Positions 54,426 through 63,814 of a stretch of 64,000 nucleotides of DNA are shown here, one piece after another. A program made the position numbers and the translations under genes. Source of the stretch: Brevundimonas sp. (lineage in GTDB: Bacteria > Pseudomonadota > Alphaproteobacteria > Caulobacterales > Caulobacteraceae); NCBI RefSeq assembly GCF_029945885.1, contig NZ_JAQSDK010000006.1:124001-188000 (forward strand), read 5' to 3'. How positions within the stretch are numbered: the stretch's first letter is position 1; every line of letters starts with the position of its first letter. The notes under the pieces were generated by a model. The model did no database searches. It worked only from the letters and a program-made list of their open reading frames with translations, and was not told the DNA's origin.

Positions 54426-56516
54426 ATGCGGCCCCAGATTCTCTTTCCCCTGTTCGCGGAGGTCTCCAGCCTGAAGGGCGTGGGGCCGCGCATCCTGCCG
54501 CTGGTGCAAAAACTGGCCGGGCCGCTGGTGCGGGATGTGCTGTTTCTCGGCCCGACCGGGCTGATCCTGCGACACCGCACCACGGCGGCCGCGGCCGTCG
54601 AGGGCGAGGTCGGGGTGTTCGAGGTGGTCATCGACCGGCTGATCCCGCCGCACAAGGTCGGGGCTCCGCTGAAGATGCGGGCCAGCGACGATACCGGCTT
54701 CATCCATATGATCTGGTTCGCCGGGTCGCCGGCCCATATCGACCGCCTGGCCCCGGCGGGGGAGCGTCGTCTGGTTTCGGGCAAGGTCGAACGCTTCAAC
54801 GGCGAGGTGCAGATCGCCCATCCGGACTATATCCTGTCGCCCGACAAGGCCGACGAGATCCCGGTGGTCGAGTCCGTGTATCCCGCCACGGCGGGCCTGA
54901 CCTCGCGGGTGGTGCGCAAACTGGTGCTGGGGGCGCTGGCCGTGGCTCCCGACCTGCCGGAATGGCAGGACCCGGCCTGGCTGGCGGCGCGCGGCTGGCC
55001 GGGTTGGCACGCGGCGATCGTGGCCCTGCACGCGCCCACCGGTCTGGCGGATCTGGAGCCGGACGCCCCTGTGCGCCAGCGGCTGGCCTATGACGAACTG
55101 CTGGCCCATCAGCTGGCTCTCGCGCGACGCCGACAGGCGCGCCGGGTCACCCCGGCGTCGCGTATCGTGCCGGGCGACGCCTCGGCTGCCCTGCTGGCCG
55201 CCCTGCCCTTCACCCTGACCGGAGCCCAGGCCGGGGCCATCGCCGAGATTCGCGCCGACCTGGCCTCGGGCGAACAGATGGGCCGGTTGCTGCAGGGCGA
55301 TGTCGGCTCGGGCAAGACAGCGGTCGCGGCCCTGGCCATGGCCGATGCGGCGTCGTCGGGCGTCCAGTCCGCCCTGATGGCTCCGACCGAGATTCTCGCG
55401 CGTCAGCATTTTCAGCGGCTGGCCCCGATGCTGGAGGCCGCCGGGGTGCGCAGCGTGTTGCTGACGGGCCGTGACACCGCCGGTGAGCGGCGCGAGCGGC
55501 TGGCGGCCCTGGCCTCCGGCGACGCGGCTGTGGCCATTGGCACCCACGCCCTGTTTCAGGACGCCGTGGTCTTTGATCGTCTCGGTCTGGCGGTGATCGA
55601 CGAACAGCACCGGTTCGGGGTCAGCGAACGCCAGCGGCTGCAGGCCAAGGGCGATGCGCGCACGGGTGCCGTGCATCTGCTGACCATGTCGGCCACCCCC
55701 ATTCCGCGCACCCTGGAACTGACCCAGTACGGCGAGCTGGAGGTGTCGCGCCTGACCGAGAAGCCGCCGGGTCGTACACCGGTGGCCACGGCCGTCCTGC
55801 CCCTGGCCCGGATCGGCGAGGTGGCCCAACGCCTGAAGGCCGCTGTCGACAGCGGGGCCCAAGCCTACTGGATCTGCCCTTTGGTGGCCGAGTCCGAGGC
55901 CAGCGACCTGGCGGCGGCCGAGGCCCGGGCCGTCGATCTGGCCCGCGTGCTCGGGGTCGAGGTCGGCCTGGCTCATGGCCAGATGCCCGGGGCGCGGCGT
56001 GAGGCCGTGATGGCCGAATTCGCCGCCGGTCGCCTGCCGGTCCTGGTCGCCACCACCGTGGTCGAGGTCGGGGTCGATGTGCCCAATGCCAGCATCATGG
56101 TCATCGAACACGCCGATCGCTTCGGTCTGGCCCAGCTGCACCAGCTGCGCGGGCGGGTCGGACGCGGGGCCAAGGCCAGTGCCTGTATCCTGCTGTACGG
56201 CGGCCAGGACGGCGGGCTGGGCAATACGGCCCGCGAACGTCTGGAAACCCTGCGCCGGACCGAGGACGGGTTCGAGATCGCCGAGGAGGATTTCCGCCTG
56301 CGTGGTGGTGGCGATCCCCTGGGCCTGCGCCAGAGCGGCTTTCCGGCCTATCGCTTCGCCGATCCGGTGCGCCACCGGGCCCTGATGCAGACCGCCGCCG
56401 ACGACGCCCGTCTGGTGCTCAATCGCGATCCCGACCTCAGCTCGCCCCGGGGTCAGGCGGTGCAGGTTCTGGAATCCCTGTTCGACTGGCGCAACGACCG
56501 CGCCGGAACGGACTAG
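54426..56516 (+). CDS. recG: ATP-dependent DNA helicase RecG
   Basis: Branch-migration helicase that regresses stalled forks. 696 aa from ATG 54426 (MRPQILFPLFAEVSSLKGVGPRI); the track ATG 11 codons earlier shares DNA with the divergent strand and is less likely. The wedge/OB domain occupies about 50-160. Walker A is LQGDVGSGKTAVAALAM near 293, DEQH box IDEQHRFGVSERQRLQ near 392, and the C-terminal helicase motifs are TTVVEVGVDVPNASIMVIEHADRFGLAQLHQLRGRVGRG near 550. The stop overlaps the convergent DUF3089 gene by 4 bp. Confidence 0.97.
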   Translation: MRPQILFPLFAEVSSLKGVGPRILPLVQKLAGPLVRDVLFLGPTGLILRHRTTAAAAVEGEVGVFEVVIDRLIPPHKVGAPLKMRASDDTGFIHMIWFAGSPAHIDRLAPAGERRLVSGKVERFNGEVQIAHPDYILSPDKADEIPVVESVYPATAGLTSRVVRKLVLGALAVAPDLPEWQDPAWLAARGWPGWHAAIVALHAPTGLADLEPDAPVRQRLAYDELLAHQLALARRRQARRVTPASRIVPGDASAALLAALPFTLTGAQAGAIAEIRADLASGEQMGRLLQGDVGSGKTAVAALAMADAASSGVQSALMAPTEILARQHFQRLAPMLEAAGVRSVLLTGRDTAGERRERLAALASGDAAVAIGTHALFQDAVVFDRLGLAVIDEQHRFGVSERQRLQAKGDARTGAVHLLTMSATPIPRTLELTQYGELEVSRLTEKPPGRTPVATAVLPLARIGEVAQRLKAAVDSGAQAYWICPLVAESEASDLAAAEARAVDLARVLGVEVGLAHGQMPGARREAVMAEFAAGRLPVLVATTVVEVGVDVPNASIMVIEHADRFGLAQLHQLRGRVGRGAKASACILLYGGQDGGLGNTARERLETLRRTEDGFEIAEEDFRLRGGGDPLGLRQSGFPAYRFADPVRHRALMQTAADDARLVLNRDPDLSSPRGQAVQVLESLFDWRNDRAGTD

Positions 56517-57622
56517 GTGGGGGGCTGGTCGCGCAGCCAGAGTGCGAGGCGGGCTTCAACGTCCGCTTCGATATCACCGTAGAACAGGTTGTATGGGCGA
56601 GCTTTTCTCCGATCGCTCCAGCTTCCCGTTTCGCGGAAGGACTCCAGCTTCGGCTGGGTGTAGCGCAGCAGGCCGTCGCGGCATTCGGTGGCGACCTCGC
56701 GGGCGATCAGGGCCGGGCGGGCCCCCTGCTCCAGACCGGTGGCATTGGTCGCCCCGCGGTGATGGCGGGCCTCGACCGGCTGGGTGTTCGTGGATCCGGT
56801 GACCGGATTGACGCAAAGGGCGGCCCGGTCGCCCAGTTCCACCAGCTGGCCCCGCTCGTTCCAGACCAGGGCCCGGCGCAGACGGCCGCGCGCCGCCCCG
56901 TCATTGTCGAAGGCGACCGGTGACCAGGCGACGATACAGCCGGTCTGGTTGCGGGTGACGCAGGCCGGAACCGCCGGCGACAGGCCGGCCGTGGGCACCA
57001 CCACATCCATCAGATAGACGGCCACGAGTCGCCGGCGCAGGGCCGGTTCGCCCGCGATCCGTTCCCGCACCAGACGCTCCAGCAGTTCGCCCCCCTGCTC
57101 CACACCGGCCAGCGCCAGGGGGCCGTCGGGATGGGCGGCCAGCCAGACGTCGAAGGCGGCGACGATATCGCCATAGGCAAAGGCCCGGGCTTCGCGGGCG
57201 TCATCCCGCAGCGTCATCCGCGTGTAGAGGCTGGCCTGGCGATAGAGGGGCGCGCTGATGGCACCGATCCGGGCGAAGGGGCCGGCGTAGTTCGGCAGGA
57301 CCACCCGGTTCAGATAGGCGTCAGCATCCGGGTCGGCGATCGGACCGTTCCATTCGCGGCCTCCGTCATAGGTGGTCGAATGGACGAAGAAGACCGAGGC
57401 GGGCCCGGCATCGTCCGTGCGGGCATCGCGCAGGGCCCAGGCGGCCGGGGTCGCATAGTCAGGCGGCGGTGGCGGCGTATAGGTCTGGAACGGGATCTGC
57501 GGATCCAGCCCGGCCTTCAGGATGTCGCCGCGCCAGACCAGGATCGCGGCCACCAGCACGAACACCAGCGCGAAGCCGGTCCAGCCAACCCATTGGCGCA
57601 AGGTCAGCCGCGGGCCGGTCAT
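56513..57622 (-). CDS. DUF3089-family alpha/beta-hydrolase-like protein lacking the nucleophile Ser
   Basis: 369 aa with one N-terminal membrane anchor (WTGFALVFVLVAAILVW, about residues 14-30), so it is probably periplasmic and membrane-tethered. The DUF3089 body begins DPQIPFQTYTPPPPPDYATPAAWALR. Where the family normally has a GHSQG nucleophile elbow, this one has ALAGVEQGGELL, with Glu175 in place of Ser and Val in place of His. It is therefore probably non-catalytic or uses a different mechanism. The DNA codon (GAG) is unambiguous. It overlaps hldD by 4 bp at the end of the kdsA-hldE-hldD operon, suggesting an envelope-related role. Confidence 0.82.
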   Translation of the reverse strand: MTGPRLTLRQWVGWTGFALVFVLVAAILVWRGDILKAGLDPQIPFQTYTPPPPPDYATPAAWALRDARTDDAGPASVFFVHSTTYDGGREWNGPIADPDADAYLNRVVLPNYAGPFARIGAISAPLYRQASLYTRMTLRDDAREARAFAYGDIVAAFDVWLAAHPDGPLALAGVEQGGELLERLVRERIAGEPALRRRLVAVYLMDVVVPTAGLSPAVPACVTRNQTGCIVAWSPVAFDNDGAARGRLRRALVWNERGQLVELGDRAALCVNPVTGSTNTQPVEARHHRGATNATGLEQGARPALIAREVATECRDGLLRYTQPKLESFRETGSWSDRRKARPYNLFYGDIEADVEARLALWLRDQPPT

Positions 57623-58620
57623 CGATACGGGTCCGGGGTGGCGAGATAGTCCTGCACATAGCGCCGGACCCCCTCTTCCAGCGGCGTCGACTGGCCCTCG
57701 AAACCGGCAGCGCGGATCCGATCCATCCGGGCTTCGGTGAAATACTGGTATTTGTCGCGGATCAGCTCGGGCGTATCGACATAGTCGATATGGGGCTCCT
57801 TACCGGCGGCGGCGAAGGTGGCCCGGGCCAGGTCGGCGAAGGAGCGGGCCTGACCGGAACCGGCATTGTAGATGCCCGAGACCGAGGGCGTCTCCAGCAG
57901 CCAGACGATGATGTCGACCACATCGTCGACGAAGACGAAGTCGCGCATCTGGCCGCCGTCGGCATAGTCGGGGCGGTGCGAACGGAACAGGGTGACCGGC
58001 TGACCGGCCGCCACCTTGGGCCAGATCTGGGCCACGACCGACTTCATCGTGCCCTTGTGACCCTCGTTGGGGCCATAGACGTTAAAGAATTTCAGCCCGG
58101 CCCACTGGGCGGGGGCCTGGCTGCGCTCCGCCTGACGAAGGGCATACTGGTCGAACAGGAATTTTGAATATCCGTAGGCGTTTAGCGGACGAAGCGCGGA
58201 CAGGGAGTCAAGATCGTCCTTGTCGTCAAACCCCTGGTCGCCGTCGCCATAGGTGGCGGCCGACGAGGCATAGATCAGCCGGCAGTCGCGGATGGCGCAC
58301 CAGTCCCACAGATCACGCGACAGGGTGTAGTTGGTGCGCAGGATCAGGTCGGCGTCCGGCTCTGTGGTGGCCGAGATGGCTCCCATATGCACGACGGCCA
58401 GGATGTCCTCGGCGTGGCGCTCCAGCTGGTCGAACAGCTCTTCCGGCTGCCAGAAGTCGGCGATCGGGTGTTTGGCGATATTCTTCCATTTGGCGAGGTC
58501 GGCCGTTTCCAGCCGGTCGCACACGACCACGTCGTGGCGGTCGTCGGCGCACAGGCGGGCCACGATGTTGGAGCCGATGAAGCCGGCCCCGCCGGTCACC
58601 ACGATCATCTGACGGCTCAT
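57619..58620 (-). CDS. hldD: ADP-L-glycero-D-manno-heptose 6-epimerase
   Basis: Final enzyme of ADP-heptose synthesis for the LPS inner core. 333 aa, SDR-extended fold. NAD(P)-binding VTGGAGFIGSNIVARL is at the N-terminus. The catalytic YGYSKFLFDQYA (YxxxK) is near residue 148. KFFNVYGPNEGHKGTMKSVV is typical of HldD. It overlaps hldE by 4 bp upstream and the DUF3089 gene by 4 bp downstream. Confidence 0.96.
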   Translation of the reverse strand: MSRQMIVVTGGAGFIGSNIVARLCADDRHDVVVCDRLETADLAKWKNIAKHPIADFWQPEELFDQLERHAEDILAVVHMGAISATTEPDADLILRTNYTLSRDLWDWCAIRDCRLIYASSAATYGDGDQGFDDKDDLDSLSALRPLNAYGYSKFLFDQYALRQAERSQAPAQWAGLKFFNVYGPNEGHKGTMKSVVAQIWPKVAAGQPVTLFRSHRPDYADGGQMRDFVFVDDVVDIIVWLLETPSVSGIYNAGSGQARSFADLARATFAAAGKEPHIDYVDTPELIRDKYQYFTEARMDRIRAAGFEGQSTPLEEGVRRYVQDYLATPDPYR

Positions 58621-60089
58621 GCGGGGTCCTTCATCTTCTCGATGGTGCGCGTGGTGGAATAGCCGTCGCTGAACGTGGCCAGACGGACCACCCCGCCCCA
58701 GCTTTCGACCGCGTCGCCACCGACCACGCCCTCGCGCGTATAGTCGGCGCCCTTGATCAGCACATCGGGGCGCAGGCGCTCGATCAGGGCGATCGGGGTC
58801 GGGTCGCCGAAGGCGGTGACCCGGTCGACGCTGGACAGGCCGCCGATCACCGCGGCGCGGCTGTCCAGATCGTTGACGGGTCTGCCCTCGCCCTTCAGCT
58901 GGCGCACCGACTCATCGGTGTTCAGCGCCACCACCAGCCGGTCGCACCAGCCGCGCGCCTGGGCCAGATAGGCGACATGGCCGCGGTGCAGGATGTCGAA
59001 ACAGCCGTTGGTGAAGCCGACCTTCAGCCCCTGGCGTTTCCAGGCCTCGACCTCGGCCGCCAGCTCATCCAGCGGCGTGACCTTGGCGTGGGCGGCATGG
59101 GCGTGCTGGCTCATCTCGGCGTCGATCAGCTCGGCCGGGGTGACCACGGCGGTGCCGGCCTTGCCGACCACCACGCCCGAGGCGAGGATGGCGAACTGGA
59201 CGGCCGTCTCCAGCGGGGCCCCGGCCGCCAGCGCCAGCCCCAGGGCGGCCAGGCCGGTGTCCCCGGCCCCGGAGACGTCGAACACCTCACGGGCCCGGCC
59301 CGGGAAATGGCGGATGCTGCCGTCGCGACGGGCCAGGCTCATCCCCTTGCCCGCCCGGGTGACGACGATGGCTTTCGCGCTCGTCGCCGCCAGCAGGGCG
59401 GTCAGGGCCGCCTCGACCTCGGCATCGGTCTCGACCGGCAGGCCGGTGGCTCCGGCCAGTTCACTGGCATTGGGCTTGATCACGTCCACAGCCCCGTAGC
59501 GGGCGAAGTCGCGCCCCTTGGGGTCGACCACCACCGCCGCGCCGCTGGCCCGGGCCGAGGCCAGGGCTGCAGCGATCAGGCCGTCACTGACCACACCCTT
59601 GGCATAGTCTGACAGGAGTATGGCTGAAGCGGTGGAAAAGGCATCGCTATCGTCGAGCGATTGCCGGTCGCCGGCCTCGTCGTCGAGACGTAGAAGTTGC
59701 TGACCCGCAGCGACGAACCGGGTCTTCACCACGGTGCTCGCGCCCGCCGGCCGGACCACAAAGTCCTCGATGCGCGGCTCGTCGGCGATCAACCGGTTCA
59801 GATCGTCCCCGGCCGCATCGGCCCCGGCCACGGCCCCGAGGCGCGCCTGGCCCCCCAGGGCGGCGACATTGCGCGCGACATTGCCCACGCCACCCGGCAT
59901 GGCCACCGATCGACCCGCCCGCAGCACCGGGATCGGCGCCTCGGGCGAGATGCGGTTGACCTCGCCATAGACATAGCGATCCAGCATCAGGTCGCCGACG
60001 CAGGCGACCTTCAGGTCACGCACCCGCTCCAGCAGGGCCTGCAGCGCGCCCAGGTCGAGCGGGCGCGGGTCGGACGTCGGATCAGTCAT
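58617..60089 (-). CDS. hldE: Bifunctional heptose-7-phosphate kinase / heptose-1-phosphate adenylyltransferase
   Basis: Makes ADP-D-glycero-D-manno-heptose together with GmhB. 490 aa. The ribokinase-like domain (about 1-330) has GDLMLDRYVYGEVNRISPEAPIPVL near residue 37 and the PfkB catalytic DVSGAGDTGLAALGLALA near 270. The nucleotidyltransferase domain (about 355-490) has the TNGCFDILHRGHVAYL motif (HxGH). It lies 18 bp after kdsA in the LPS inner-core operon. gmhA and gmhB are not in this window. Confidence 0.97.
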   Translation of the reverse strand: MTDPTSDPRPLDLGALQALLERVRDLKVACVGDLMLDRYVYGEVNRISPEAPIPVLRAGRSVAMPGGVGNVARNVAALGGQARLGAVAGADAAGDDLNRLIADEPRIEDFVVRPAGASTVVKTRFVAAGQQLLRLDDEAGDRQSLDDSDAFSTASAILLSDYAKGVVSDGLIAAALASARASGAAVVVDPKGRDFARYGAVDVIKPNASELAGATGLPVETDAEVEAALTALLAATSAKAIVVTRAGKGMSLARRDGSIRHFPGRAREVFDVSGAGDTGLAALGLALAAGAPLETAVQFAILASGVVVGKAGTAVVTPAELIDAEMSQHAHAAHAKVTPLDELAAEVEAWKRQGLKVGFTNGCFDILHRGHVAYLAQARGWCDRLVVALNTDESVRQLKGEGRPVNDLDSRAAVIGGLSSVDRVTAFGDPTPIALIERLRPDVLIKGADYTREGVVGGDAVESWGGVVRLATFSDGYSTTRTIEKMKDPA

Positions 60090-60107
60090 GGAACCGGGCT
60101 ACCGGAT

Positions 60108-60971
60108 TCACCGGGCCTTGGCCATCACGGCCTTGGCCAGGTCGTCGAAGGCGATCAGCTCGGCGCACAGGGCCTCGAACTGGTTCAGCGGCACCATGTT
60201 GGGGCCGTCCGACGGGGCATTGTCCGGGTCCTGGTGGGTTTCCATGAAGACGGCGTCGACACCGACGGCCACGGCGGCCCGGGCCAGAACCGGTACGAAC
60301 TCGCGCTGGCCACCCGAGGAGGTGCCCTGCCCGCCGGGCTGCTGTACCGAATGGGTCGCATCAAAGACCACGGGGCAGCCGATCTCGCGCATGATCGGCA
60401 GGGCGCGCATGTCCGACACCAGGGTGTTGTAGCCGAAGCTGACGCCCCGCTCGCAGGCCATCACATTGGGATTGCCGGCCCCGGCCACCTTGGCGATGAC
60501 GTTCTTCATGTCCCAGGGAGCCAGGAACTGGCCCTTCTTGATGTTGATGGCCTTGCCGGTCGCGGCGGCGGCCAGCAGCAGGTCGGTCTGGCGGCACAGG
60601 AAGGCCGGAATCTGCAGCACGTCGACAGCCTGGGCGGCCTCGGCGGCCTGGGCTTCCGAATGGACGTCGGTCAGCACCGGCAGGCCCGTAACCTCACGGA
60701 TCTCGGCGAAGATCGGCAGGGAGTCCTTCAGCCCCAGACCGCGGGCGGCGCTGGCCGAGGTGCGGTTGGCCTTGTCGAAACTGGTCTTGTAGATGATGCC
60801 GACGTTCAGCCGCTCGCCGATTTCCTTCAGCGCATGGGCCATTTCCAGCGCATGCTGGCGGCTTTCCAGCTGGCAGGGGCCGGCGATGAAGGCGATGCGG
60901 TTGCCGCCGCCGATGACGACCGGGCGCTTCAGGCCTTCGGACAGGGTGATGATGGCGTTGGGTCGGCTCAC
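60108..60971 (-). CDS. kdsA: 3-deoxy-8-phosphooctulonate synthase (metal-dependent type)
   Basis: Condenses arabinose 5-phosphate and PEP to Kdo-8-phosphate for LPS. 287 aa. The N-terminal [21 protein letters not shown] has Cys where E. coli-type enzymes have Asn, marking the metal-dependent class. Further motifs: [21 protein letters not shown] near residue 60, [33 protein letters not shown] near 98 and [24 protein letters not shown] near 198. It heads the kdsA-hldE-hldD-DUF3089 strand. In many relatives kdsA sits next to eno, but here it does not. Confidence 0.97.
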   Translation of the reverse strand: MSRPNAIITLSEGLKRPVVIGGGNRIAFIAGPCQLESRQHALEMAHALKEIGERLNVGIIYKTSFDKANRTSASAARGLGLKDSLPIFAEIREVTGLPVLTDVHSEAQAAEAAQAVDVLQIPAFLCRQTDLLLAAAATGKAINIKKGQFLAPWDMKNVIAKVAGAGNPNVMACERGVSFGYNTLVSDMRALPIMREIGCPVVFDATHSVQQPGGQGTSSGGQREFVPVLARAAVAVGVDAVFMETHQDPDNAPSDGPNMVPLNQFEALCAELIAFDDLAKAVMAKAR

Positions 60972-61085
60972 GGGCGGGACTTTCGACTGAATTGGGGCTT
61001 GTGACGCTGGGTCGATGCCGGGTCTATGCGGCCATCAGGTGGCGTCAGCCGTAACTGTGCGCAATCTATCATGGAGATCGGCCCC

Positions 61086-62555
61086 GTGACCACCGAGACT
61101 GCCCCGTCCAATAGCCCCGTTATCGTCTGGTTTCGCCGCGACCTGCGCCTGGCCGACAATCCGGCCCTCGGCCAGGCCCTGGCGACCGGACGTCCGGTCC
61201 TGCCGGTCTACATCCATGACGAGGGCCGCCAGGTGCGTGGCGCGGGGGCGGCGTCCCTGTGGTGGCTGGACGGGTCGCTGCGGGCCCTGGTCGCCGACCT
61301 GTCGGCGCGGGGGGCACCGCTGATCCTGCGTCGCGGGGACTCCGAGGCCGAGCTGCGCCGTCTGATCGCCGAAACCGGGGCCGATGCCGTGGTCCTGAAC
61401 CGGCTGTTCGAGCCCGAGGCCTGGGAGCGTGACGCGACCATCGCCCACGGGCTGAAGACCGAGGGTGTCGACTGTCGCGGTTTCAACGGCTCGCTGCTGG
61501 CCCGGCCGGGCTCGGTGCGGACCGGCAGCGGCGGCCCCTACAGGGTCTTCACCCCCTTTATGCGGGCCCTGATGGCCGTGGCCGAGCCGCCGTCGCCCAG
61601 GGCGGCACCGGCCGTGATTCCCGGTCTCGCCGACCTCGCCAGTGATGACCTCGACAGCTGGGCCCTGCGTCCGGTCCGGCCGGACTGGGCCGCCGGGTTC
61701 GACTGGAGGCCGGGCGAGGCCGGTGCCGCGGCGGCGCTCGACGCCTTCGTGGCGACCGGCCTGTCCGACTACAGTCGGGGGCGCGACAGACCGGCCCTGG
61801 CCGCCACCAGCCGGCTGTCCCCGCATCTGCATTTCGGCGAGATCAGTCCGTGGCGGGCCCTTGCCGCCGCCCGGGCCGCTGCCGCATCGGGGGCGGCACC
61901 GGCAGCCGAGGCCGATAAATTCGTGACCGAACTGGGCTGGCGCGACTTTTCGGCCCATCTGCTGCACCAGTTTCCGGCCATGGCGGACCGGGCCTTCCGA
62001 CCGGAATATGACACCATGCCGTGGCGTGACGACCCTGCGGGCCTGGCCGCCTGGCAGGCCGGGCGCACCGGGTTTCCGATCGTCGATGCCGGGATGCGAC
62101 AGCTCTGGGCGACCGGCTGGATGCACAATCGCGTCCGCATGATCGTCGCCTCCTTTCTGGTGAAAGATCTGCTGATCGACTGGCGGGCGGGCGAATCCTG
62201 GTTCCGTGACACCCTTGTCGACGCCGATCCGGCCAGCAATATTCAGAATTGGCAGTGGGTCGCTGGATCCGGAGCCGACGCCGCACCGTATTTCCGCGTG
62301 TTCAACCCGGTCACACAAGGCGAGAAATTTGATGCAGACGGTCGTTATGTCCGGACATGGGTCCCCGAGTTGCGGGGTCTCCCCGACCGCTGGCTCCACG
62401 CGCCGTGGACCGCGCCGCCTGAAATCCTGCGTCATGCCGGGGTCCGGCTGGGCCATGACTATCCCCGGCCGATCGTCGACCATGCCGAGGCGCGTCTGCG
62501 CGCCCTGGCGGCCCTGCGCACCGTCAGCCAGGCCCGGGTCGACGCCCTTGACTGA
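61086..62555 (+). CDS. phrB: Deoxyribodipyrimidine photo-lyase (cryptochrome/photolyase family)
   Basis: Light-driven repair of cyclobutane pyrimidine dimers using FAD. I start at GTG 61086 (MTTETAPSNSPVIVWFRRDLRLADNPALGQAL, 489 aa), as GGAGA lies 8 nt upstream; the ATGs at 61026 and 61071 are alternatives. The N-terminal antenna domain opens with VIVWFRRDLRLADNPAL. The FAD domain shows FGEISPWRALAAA, ELGWRDFSAHLLHQFP and DAGMRQLWATGWMHNRVRMIVASFLVKDLLIDWR, with the NWQWVAGSGADAAPYFRVFNPVTQGEKFD stretch at the end. The electron-transfer Trp residues are plausible. It is followed by a Cfa-like gene. Confidence 0.95.
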   Translation: MTTETAPSNSPVIVWFRRDLRLADNPALGQALATGRPVLPVYIHDEGRQVRGAGAASLWWLDGSLRALVADLSARGAPLILRRGDSEAELRRLIAETGADAVVLNRLFEPEAWERDATIAHGLKTEGVDCRGFNGSLLARPGSVRTGSGGPYRVFTPFMRALMAVAEPPSPRAAPAVIPGLADLASDDLDSWALRPVRPDWAAGFDWRPGEAGAAAALDAFVATGLSDYSRGRDRPALAATSRLSPHLHFGEISPWRALAAARAAAASGAAPAAEADKFVTELGWRDFSAHLLHQFPAMADRAFRPEYDTMPWRDDPAGLAAWQAGRTGFPIVDAGMRQLWATGWMHNRVRMIVASFLVKDLLIDWRAGESWFRDTLVDADPASNIQNWQWVAGSGADAAPYFRVFNPVTQGEKFDADGRYVRTWVPELRGLPDRWLHAPWTAPPEILRHAGVRLGHDYPRPIVDHAEARLRALAALRTVSQARVDALD

Positions 62556-62579
62556 GTTCACCGTCACGGGGGGGCGGAC

Positions 62580-63800
62580 ATGACCGCCGTGCCGGCCGAG
62601 GTCTCGGCCGTGGCGGCCCGGACCCCGCGGGGGTTCGGCCTGTTGCTGCGGCTGCTGGCGGCCAACTGGACCTATGGCCGGTTGTCGGTGCAGCTGCCCA
62701 ATGGCGAGGTTCATCAACTCGACGGGGCCCGCCCCGGCCCGTCCGCCATTCTGGATGTGCGCGACTACCGGTTTGCCCGCCGGGTCCTGGCCAGCGGCGA
62801 CATCGGCTTCGCCGAGGGCCATATGGCCGGCGAGTGGGAGACACCGCACCTGGCGGTGCTGCTGGAGTCGATCGCCGCCAACTATGATCACATCCGCCAG
62901 GTGGTCGACGGCAATCCGGTCATGCGGCTGATCAACGGGCTGTCGCACCGGCGTCGTCGCAACAGCCGGTCCGGGTCACGCAAGAACATCCATGCCCACT
63001 ATGACCTGGGCAATGCCTTCTATGCCGCCTGGCTGGACTCGACCATGACCTATTCCTCGGCCCGGTTTGCGGCCCCGGATGACGGTCTGGACACGGCCCA
63101 GACGCGCAAATATGCGGCGCTCGCCCGGATGATGGATCTGAAGCCGGGCCAGACGGTGCTGGAGATCGGCTGCGGCTGGGGCGGGTTCGCCGAATATGCG
63201 GCGCGCGAGATCGGGGCCCATGTCACCGGGGTGACCATCTCGCAGGAACAGCATGATTTCGCTCGCCAGCGCCTGTTCGAGGCCGGTCTGGCCGACCGGA
63301 CCGACATCCGGATGCTGGACTATCGCGACGTCGAGGGCCGGTTCGACCGGGTCGCCTCGATCGAGATGTTCGAGGCGGTCGGCAAGGAATACTGGCCCGC
63401 CTATTTCGACAAGATCCGCGAGGTCCTGGTGCCCGGCGGCCGCGCCGGCCTGCAGATCATCACCATCCAGGACGCCCTGTTCGAGGACTACAACAGCCGC
63501 ACGGACTTCATCCAGAAATACGTCTTCCCCGGCGGCATGCTGCCGTCCGAGGACCGGCTGCGGCCGGTGATCGAACAGTCGGGGCTGGCGTGGCAGGCCG
63601 TCGAGCGGTTCGGCAAGGACTATGCCGACACCCTGGCCCTGTGGGACCAGCGCTTCCAGGCGGCCTGGCCCGACATTCGCCGCATGGGCAGTTTCGACGA
63701 GCGGTTCCGCCGGCTGTGGCGCTTCTATCTCGCCTATTGCGAAGCGGGATTCCGGTCGGGCCGCACCGATGTGATCCAGCTGGCGCTGAACCGGGTCTGA
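62580..63800 (+). CDS. Cyclopropane-fatty-acyl-phospholipid synthase family protein
   Basis: SAM-dependent lipid methyltransferase that likely adds methylene or methyl groups to unsaturated phospholipid chains. 406 aa. The N-terminal lipid-binding part (about 1-130) includes GDIGFAEGHMAGEWETPHL. The catalytic part has KNIHAHYDLGNAFYAAWLDSTMTYSSARF near residue 135, the SAM loop VLEIGCGWGGFAEYAA near 195 and RVASIEMFEAVGKEYWPAYF near 255. It follows the photolyase by 24 bp on the same strand, a recurring stress-linked pairing. Whether it makes cyclopropane or branched lipids is not decidable here. Confidence 0.94.
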   Translation: MTAVPAEVSAVAARTPRGFGLLLRLLAANWTYGRLSVQLPNGEVHQLDGARPGPSAILDVRDYRFARRVLASGDIGFAEGHMAGEWETPHLAVLLESIAANYDHIRQVVDGNPVMRLINGLSHRRRRNSRSGSRKNIHAHYDLGNAFYAAWLDSTMTYSSARFAAPDDGLDTAQTRKYAALARMMDLKPGQTVLEIGCGWGGFAEYAAREIGAHVTGVTISQEQHDFARQRLFEAGLADRTDIRMLDYRDVEGRFDRVASIEMFEAVGKEYWPAYFDKIREVLVPGGRAGLQIITIQDALFEDYNSRTDFIQKYVFPGGMLPSEDRLRPVIEQSGLAWQAVERFGKDYADTLALWDQRFQAAWPDIRRMGSFDERFRRLWRFYLAYCEAGFRSGRTDVIQLALNRV

Positions 63801-63814
63801 TATAGGGTCGGGCC

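Noticed and set aside
54189-56375. 728-aa minus-strand ORF opposite recG
   Set aside because: Shadow of recG; overlaps sdhE and recG and lacks domains.
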